Of a DNA stretch of 64,000 nucleotides, positions 60,261 through 64,000 are shown in pieces. A model generated the notes under the pieces. The model made no database searches. It saw only the letters and a list, made by a program, of their open reading frames with translations, and was not told where the DNA came from. The stretch is from assembly GCF_030504985.1 (NCBI RefSeq), contig NZ_JASERU010000018.1, positions 1 through 64,000 of the forward strand, in the 5' to 3' direction. Source of the DNA: Fulvimonas sp. R45. GTDB lineage: Bacteria; Pseudomonadota; Gammaproteobacteria; Xanthomonadales; Rhodanobacteraceae. The position numbers were made by a program, and so were the translations under genes. Positions within the stretch are counted from its first letter, which is position 1. Every line of letters starts with the position of its first letter.

Positions 60261-61481
60261 ATGCCTGATGTCCGTTTGCCGGGATCGTCCCGCTGGCTGC
60301 ACCTTGGTTTCGCCCTGGCCGGCCTGCTGCTGGCGCTGCCCGCGCTGGCCGCCACGAAGCAGGCCCGGCCCTTCCACGACGACGAGGCGGATGCGCCCTA
60401 CAAGGTGTGGAACAGCACGCCGGCGATCACCATGCCGCCGTTGCTGCTCGACGTGTCCGACACCTCGGTGGTGGTGGAGTGGATGACCGACAGCGCCGCC
60501 GACGGCAGCGTGCGCTACGGCGAACATGCGCTGGATCGCACCGCGGTGGCCGTGCACGACGGCCTGCGCGACGTCGGCACCTTCCACCGCGTGGTGATCG
60601 ACGGCCTGCGGCCCGGCCACACGTATCAATACCAGGTGGCCTCGCGCCGCGTGGTGGCGCTGAAGCCGTACTGGCCCGAGCGCGGCAACACCGTGCAGGG
60701 CGAGACCCTGCGCTTCACCACGCTGGATGCTGCACGGCCCACCGCGCGCTTCGCCGTGATCACCGACACCCACGAGAAGGTCTCACGCATCCATACCCTG
60801 CTGGGCGAGATCCGCAAGATGCCCGAGGACTTCGTGGCGCACCTGGGCGATACGGTGAACTGGGCGGCGAGCGAGCAGCAGCTCAAGGACGTGTTCCTCG
60901 CGCCCACCGCCGAGGGCCTGGGCGGCACCGTGCCGTTGCTCTACGTGCACGGCAACCACGAATACCGCGGTCCGTTCGCGCGCGAACTGGGTCCGTACCT
61001 GCATGCGCAGGACGGCCGCTACGACTATGCGCGCGACGACGGCCCACTGCACCTGATCGCGGTGGACACCGGCGAAGACAAACCCGACGACACCAACGTC
61101 TACGCCGGCCTCAACGACCTGCGCGACTACCGCCGCGAAGGCCTGGCGCGCTTCGGCGCGGCGCTGGCCGATGCACGCACCCGCAGCGCGCCGTTCACCG
61201 TGGTGCTGGGCCACCAGCCGGACTGGGGCTGGACCGGCGGCGACAACGCGAAGTGGACGCAGCTCGCCAACCGGGCGCACGTCGACCTGTTCATCGCCGG
61301 CCACGAGCACCACTTCATGCACATCAAGCCCGGCGAGCGCGGCAACGACTTCCCGATCCTGGTGGTGGGGCTGGACCAGGTGGCCTGGGTGGAAGCCAAC
61401 GGCACCGCGCTGAAGGTCAGGGTGACCGACAGCACCGGCAAGCTGGTCGACGCGTTCACGTTGGCGCGCAAGCGCAAATAA
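60261..61481 (+). CDS. Purple-acid-phosphatase-like metallophosphoesterase
   Basis: 406 residues with a signal peptide (HLGFALAGLLLALPALAA). An N-terminal FN3-like domain (TSVVVEWMTDSAADGSVRYG ... HRVVIDGLRPGHTYQYQV) precedes the phosphatase: FAVITDTHEK, VAHLGDTVN, YVHGNHEYRG, VVLGHQPDWGW and IAGHEHHFMH. This two-domain layout is that of purple acid phosphatases. It is the second phosphoesterase of the locus, 6 bp after the fucosidase. A phosphomonoester on the glycan or a released sugar phosphate is a plausible target. Confidence 0.86.
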   Translation: MPDVRLPGSSRWLHLGFALAGLLLALPALAATKQARPFHDDEADAPYKVWNSTPAITMPPLLLDVSDTSVVVEWMTDSAADGSVRYGEHALDRTAVAVHDGLRDVGTFHRVVIDGLRPGHTYQYQVASRRVVALKPYWPERGNTVQGETLRFTTLDAARPTARFAVITDTHEKVSRIHTLLGEIRKMPEDFVAHLGDTVNWAASEQQLKDVFLAPTAEGLGGTVPLLYVHGNHEYRGPFARELGPYLHAQDGRYDYARDDGPLHLIAVDTGEDKPDDTNVYAGLNDLRDYRREGLARFGAALADARTRSAPFTVVLGHQPDWGWTGGDNAKWTQLANRAHVDLFIAGHEHHFMHIKPGERGNDFPILVVGLDQVAWVEANGTALKVRVTDSTGKLVDAFTLARKRK

Positions 61482-61507
61482 CCGCAGCAGTTCGCCGGAG
61501 CTCACCC

Positions 61508-62980
61508 ATGAATCCTCTCCTGTCACGCAGGCAGTTCACCCAGGCCATCGGCGGCCTGCTGGCGGCATGCACGGTTCCGTTCGCAGCGAAATCGCGGGCG
61601 GCAGCCTCGGCGCTGGCGGGTTCGCAAAGCGGCGCGGCGACGAAGCGTGCCTTCCCCGCCGGCTTCGTGTGGGGCACCGCCACCGCGGCCTACCAGGTGG
61701 AGGGCGCGACCAAGGCCGATGGACGCGGCGAGTCGATCTGGGACGTCTATGCGCACACGCCGGGCAGGATCGTCGACGGCAGCAACGCCGACGTGGCCGA
61801 CGACGACTACCATCGCTATCCCGAGGACATCGCGCTGATGCGTGAGCTCGGCGCGGGGGCGTACCGCTTCTCGGTGGCGTGGCCGCGCATCTTTCCCGAC
61901 GGCACGGGCAAGCCGAACGCCAGGGGCGTGGATTTCTACAAGCGGCTGGTCGATGCCCTGCATGCGGCAAACATCGAGCCGTATTGCACGCTGTACCACT
62001 GGGACCTGCCCGAGGCGCTGCAGCGCAAGGGCGGCTGGCAGAACCGCGACACCGCCCAGGCCTTCGCCGACTACGCCGGCTACATGGCCGGCCAGCTGGA
62101 CGGCCGCGTGCGGCACTTCATGACGATGAACGAGATCAGCACCTTCATCGGCAATGGCTACGGCGGCACGACGATGGCGCCCGGACTCGGGTTGAAGGGG
62201 CAGGCCTTGCAGCAGGCGCGGCACCACGCCCTGCTGGGCCACGGCCTGGCCGTGCAGGCGATCCGCGCGGCCACCGGCGCGAAGACGCGAGTGGGTTCAG
62301 CCGAAGGCATCGACGCGCCCATGCCGGCCTATGACGCGCCCGAACACGTGGCCGCCGCGCGCAAGGCCGCAGTGGAGGAGAACGCCGGCTACCTCACCGC
62401 CATGCACACCGGCCGCTACACCGACCTGTACCTCAGGACACTGGGCGCGGACGCACCGAAGTTCACGCCCGAGGACATGCGCATCATCGGCAGCAGGACC
62501 GATTTCCAGGGTCTCAACATCTACACCGGCAACTACTACCTCGCGGCCGACAACGAGCGCGGCTACGAGGCCGTGCCATTCCCGCCATCGTATCCGCGCA
62601 TGCAGAGCCGCTGGATCCAGTTCGCGCCGGACGCCCTGTACTGGGGGCCCAAGCTGATGGCGGAAGCGCTGGGCATCGGCGACATCTACATCACCGAGAA
62701 CGGCACCTCCAGCACGGCGGCGCCCGATGCCGAAGGACGCGTGCTGGACATCGACCGCGTGATGTTCCTGCGGCAATACCTGGCCGAGCTGCAGCGCGGG
62801 ATCGCGGATGGCACGCCGGTGCGCGGCTATTTCCTGTGGAGCCTGCTGGACAATTTCGAATGGAGCCGCGGCTACTCCGAGCGCTTCGGCATCACCTGGG
62901 TGGATTTCGCCACGCAGAAGCGCACGCCCAAGCTCAGTTCGCGGTTCTACCGCGGCGTGATCGCGAGAAACGCCTTGTGA
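61508..62980 (+). CDS. GH1 beta-glycosidase, Tat-exported
   Basis: 490 residues. A Tat signal (SRRQFTQAIGGLLAACTVP) precedes the GH1 barrel: FPAGFVWGTATAAYQVEGA, DDDYHRYPEDIALMRELGAGAYRFSVAWPRIFP, YHWDLPEAL, acid/base E209 in FMTMNEISTFI and nucleophile E397 in IYITENGTS, then GYFLWSLLDNFEWSRGYSERFG. The acid/base motif has NEIS where most GH1 enzymes have NEP. Export by Tat is uncommon in GH1, which is mostly cytoplasmic. Probably a beta-glucosidase, galactosidase or fucosidase in the periplasm. It overlaps the next gene by 4 bp. Confidence 0.88.
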   Translation: MNPLLSRRQFTQAIGGLLAACTVPFAAKSRAAASALAGSQSGAATKRAFPAGFVWGTATAAYQVEGATKADGRGESIWDVYAHTPGRIVDGSNADVADDDYHRYPEDIALMRELGAGAYRFSVAWPRIFPDGTGKPNARGVDFYKRLVDALHAANIEPYCTLYHWDLPEALQRKGGWQNRDTAQAFADYAGYMAGQLDGRVRHFMTMNEISTFIGNGYGGTTMAPGLGLKGQALQQARHHALLGHGLAVQAIRAATGAKTRVGSAEGIDAPMPAYDAPEHVAAARKAAVEENAGYLTAMHTGRYTDLYLRTLGADAPKFTPEDMRIIGSRTDFQGLNIYTGNYYLAADNERGYEAVPFPPSYPRMQSRWIQFAPDALYWGPKLMAEALGIGDIYITENGTSSTAAPDAEGRVLDIDRVMFLRQYLAELQRGIADGTPVRGYFLWSLLDNFEWSRGYSERFGITWVDFATQKRTPKLSSRFYRGVIARNAL

Positions 62981-64000
62981 GGCTACGGATGCAGCAACTG
63001 CTGGCCTGCGGCCTGCTGGCAGGCATCGGCATGCTCCCGGCCTTCGCCGCCACACCGGCGCAGCCGCCTTTCGACACCGCCCCGGCGCGCGAGGCGCTGC
63101 AGCGCCTGCTGCCGCGGCAGCAGGCGCAGTTCGCCCTGGTCGCGCTGGATCGCGGGCAGGGCGCGGATCGTTTCGAGGTGCATGGCACGCCGGGGCACAT
63201 CGTGGTGGCGGGCACCTCGCCTGCGGTGATCCTGACCGGCGTGGAGGCCTACCTGGAGCAGGCGGCGCACGTCGGCATCGGCTGGCCGGGCGACAGTCTT
63301 TCGCGCCTGCCGGCCACGCTGCCGGCGCCCGCCGCGACTATCGCCCGCCGCGCCGTGGTGCCGGACCGCTACGCGCTGAACGACACCGACGACGGCTATT
63401 CGAACGCCTACCTCGACTGGCCGGCATGGGAGCGCAAGATCGACCGGCTCGCGCTGCACGGCATCGACGAGGTGTTCATGCCGGTTGGCACGGAGGAGGT
63501 GTATCGCCGCACCTTCCGGGACTTCGGCTACAGCGATGCGGAGATCCGCGCGTGGATTCCCGCCACCGCACACCAGCCGTGGTGGCTGCTGCAGAACATG
63601 TCCGGCTTCGACGCGCCGGTGTCGCCGCAGCAATATGCGCGACGCGTGGCGTTGGCGCGGAAGATCGTGGCGCGCCTGCGCGTACTGGGCATGGTGCCGG
63701 TGTTCCCGGGCTACTTCGGCACCGTGCCCGACGGCTTCGCCACGAAGCATCCCGGCGCGAAACTGGTGCCGCAGGGCATGTGGGTGGGCTTCAGGCGGCC
63801 GGGCTGGCTCGATCCGCGCGATCCGCTCTACGCGAAGATCGCGGCGGATTTCTACCGCCAGCAGCAGGCACTGTTCGGCGACGGCACGATGTACAAGATG
63901 GACCTGCTGCACGAAGGCGGCCGCGCCGGCGACGTGCCGGTGGCCGACGCCGCGCGCGGCGTGATGCGGGCCTTGCAGGCCGCGCATCCGGGCGCGCGCT
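62977..64000 (+). CDS. GH89 alpha-N-acetylglucosaminidase, exported (3' end outside window)
   Basis: At least 341 residues; the frame is open to the window end. The GTG at 62977 overlaps the GH1 stop (GTGA) as elsewhere in this locus and adds basic residues to the signal peptide (RLRMQQLLACGLLAGIGM); an ATG at 62989 is the alternative. The GH89 N-domain (REALQRLLPRQQAQFAL, HIVVAGTSPAVILTGVEAYL) and catalytic barrel (WPAWERKIDRLALHGIDEVFMPVGTEEVY, LGMVPVFPGYFG) are clear; E313 in KMDLLHEGG is the likely acid/base. NAGLU-type enzymes release terminal alpha-GlcNAc, as in heparan sulfate or blood-group-like glycans. Confidence 0.88.
   Translation, partial: MRLRMQQLLACGLLAGIGMLPAFAATPAQPPFDTAPAREALQRLLPRQQAQFALVALDRGQGADRFEVHGTPGHIVVAGTSPAVILTGVEAYLEQAAHVGIGWPGDSLSRLPATLPAPAATIARRAVVPDRYALNDTDDGYSNAYLDWPAWERKIDRLALHGIDEVFMPVGTEEVYRRTFRDFGYSDAEIRAWIPATAHQPWWLLQNMSGFDAPVSPQQYARRVALARKIVARLRVLGMVPVFPGYFGTVPDGFATKHPGAKLVPQGMWVGFRRPGWLDPRDPLYAKIAADFYRQQQALFGDGTMYKMDLLHEGGRAGDVPVADAARGVMRALQAAHPGAR

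Noticed and set aside
60407-62980. 857-codon frame that would extend the GH1 enzyme upstream
   Set aside because: The extension is the purple-acid-phosphatase gene read in the wrong frame; the GH1 Tat signal at 61508 marks the start.

Overview
The window is very GC-rich, densely coded bacterial DNA with short intergenic gaps. Gene content points to a gammaproteobacterium of the Xanthomonadales, near Rhodanobacteraceae or Xanthomonadaceae: a DUF6491 protein, a copLAB-type copper cluster, an Oar-like TonB-dependent receptor locus, and many REP-like hairpin repeats behind stop codons. This assignment is inference from families, not a database search. Nearly all genes carry strong in-family motifs. 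Most long overlapping frames are GC shadows and are left out.

Layout. 0-0.2 kb: 3' end of an IS4-type transposase with its terminal palindrome. 0.3-5.4 kb: DUF6491 protein, divergent ergothioneine genes egtB-egtD, then a leftward set (zinc-ribbon membrane protein, SRPBCC protein, pyrimidine-dimer glycosylase, methyltransferase). 5.6-18.4 kb: exported M28 peptidase, mfd (with a repeat read through in frame), GNAT, YjbR protein with a truncated follower, D-threonine aldolase, a methyltransferase divergent from an Rrf2 / thioredoxin-reductase-like pair, cation transporter, Slp lipoprotein, rlmJ. 18.5-22.5 kb: copper cluster copL-copA-copB-cytochrome c. 22.5-34.4 kb: NAD(P)-binding protein divergent from a LysR regulator, EamA exporter, AsmA protein, a YqjH-like ferric-siderophore reductase, a broken Fur-like gene, a 268 bp nested inverted-repeat element, a His-rich YqjI-like PadR regulator, ABC exporter, cyclophilin and CycA-like permease. 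34.5-44.2 kb: PadR / HAAS-sensor / DUF1579 operon, amidohydrolase, small secreted protein, DUF1501-DUF1800 pair, a possible zinc peptidase, a methyltransferase.

44.3-64 kb is a carbohydrate locus. A DeoR/AgaR-type regulator, an amidohydrolase and a DhnA-type class I aldolase run leftward from a TTTCG-rich divergent promoter. An AgaS-type SIS isomerase and two PfkB kinases run rightward with GTGA overlaps and end at a clear terminator. Downstream come a TonB-dependent receptor, a clan GH-D-like glycosidase, a GH79-like enzyme, a metallophosphoesterase, a GH29 fucosidase, a purple-acid-phosphatase-like enzyme, a GH1 glycosidase and a GH89 alpha-N-acetylglucosaminidase cut by the window end. All have export signals, several of Tat type. 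Together they look like a system that binds a glycoconjugate at the outer membrane, trims it with exo-acting glycosidases and phosphatases in the periplasm, and feeds an amino-sugar or tagatose-phosphate type pathway in the cytoplasm. This locus is the best candidate for an undescribed system in the window.
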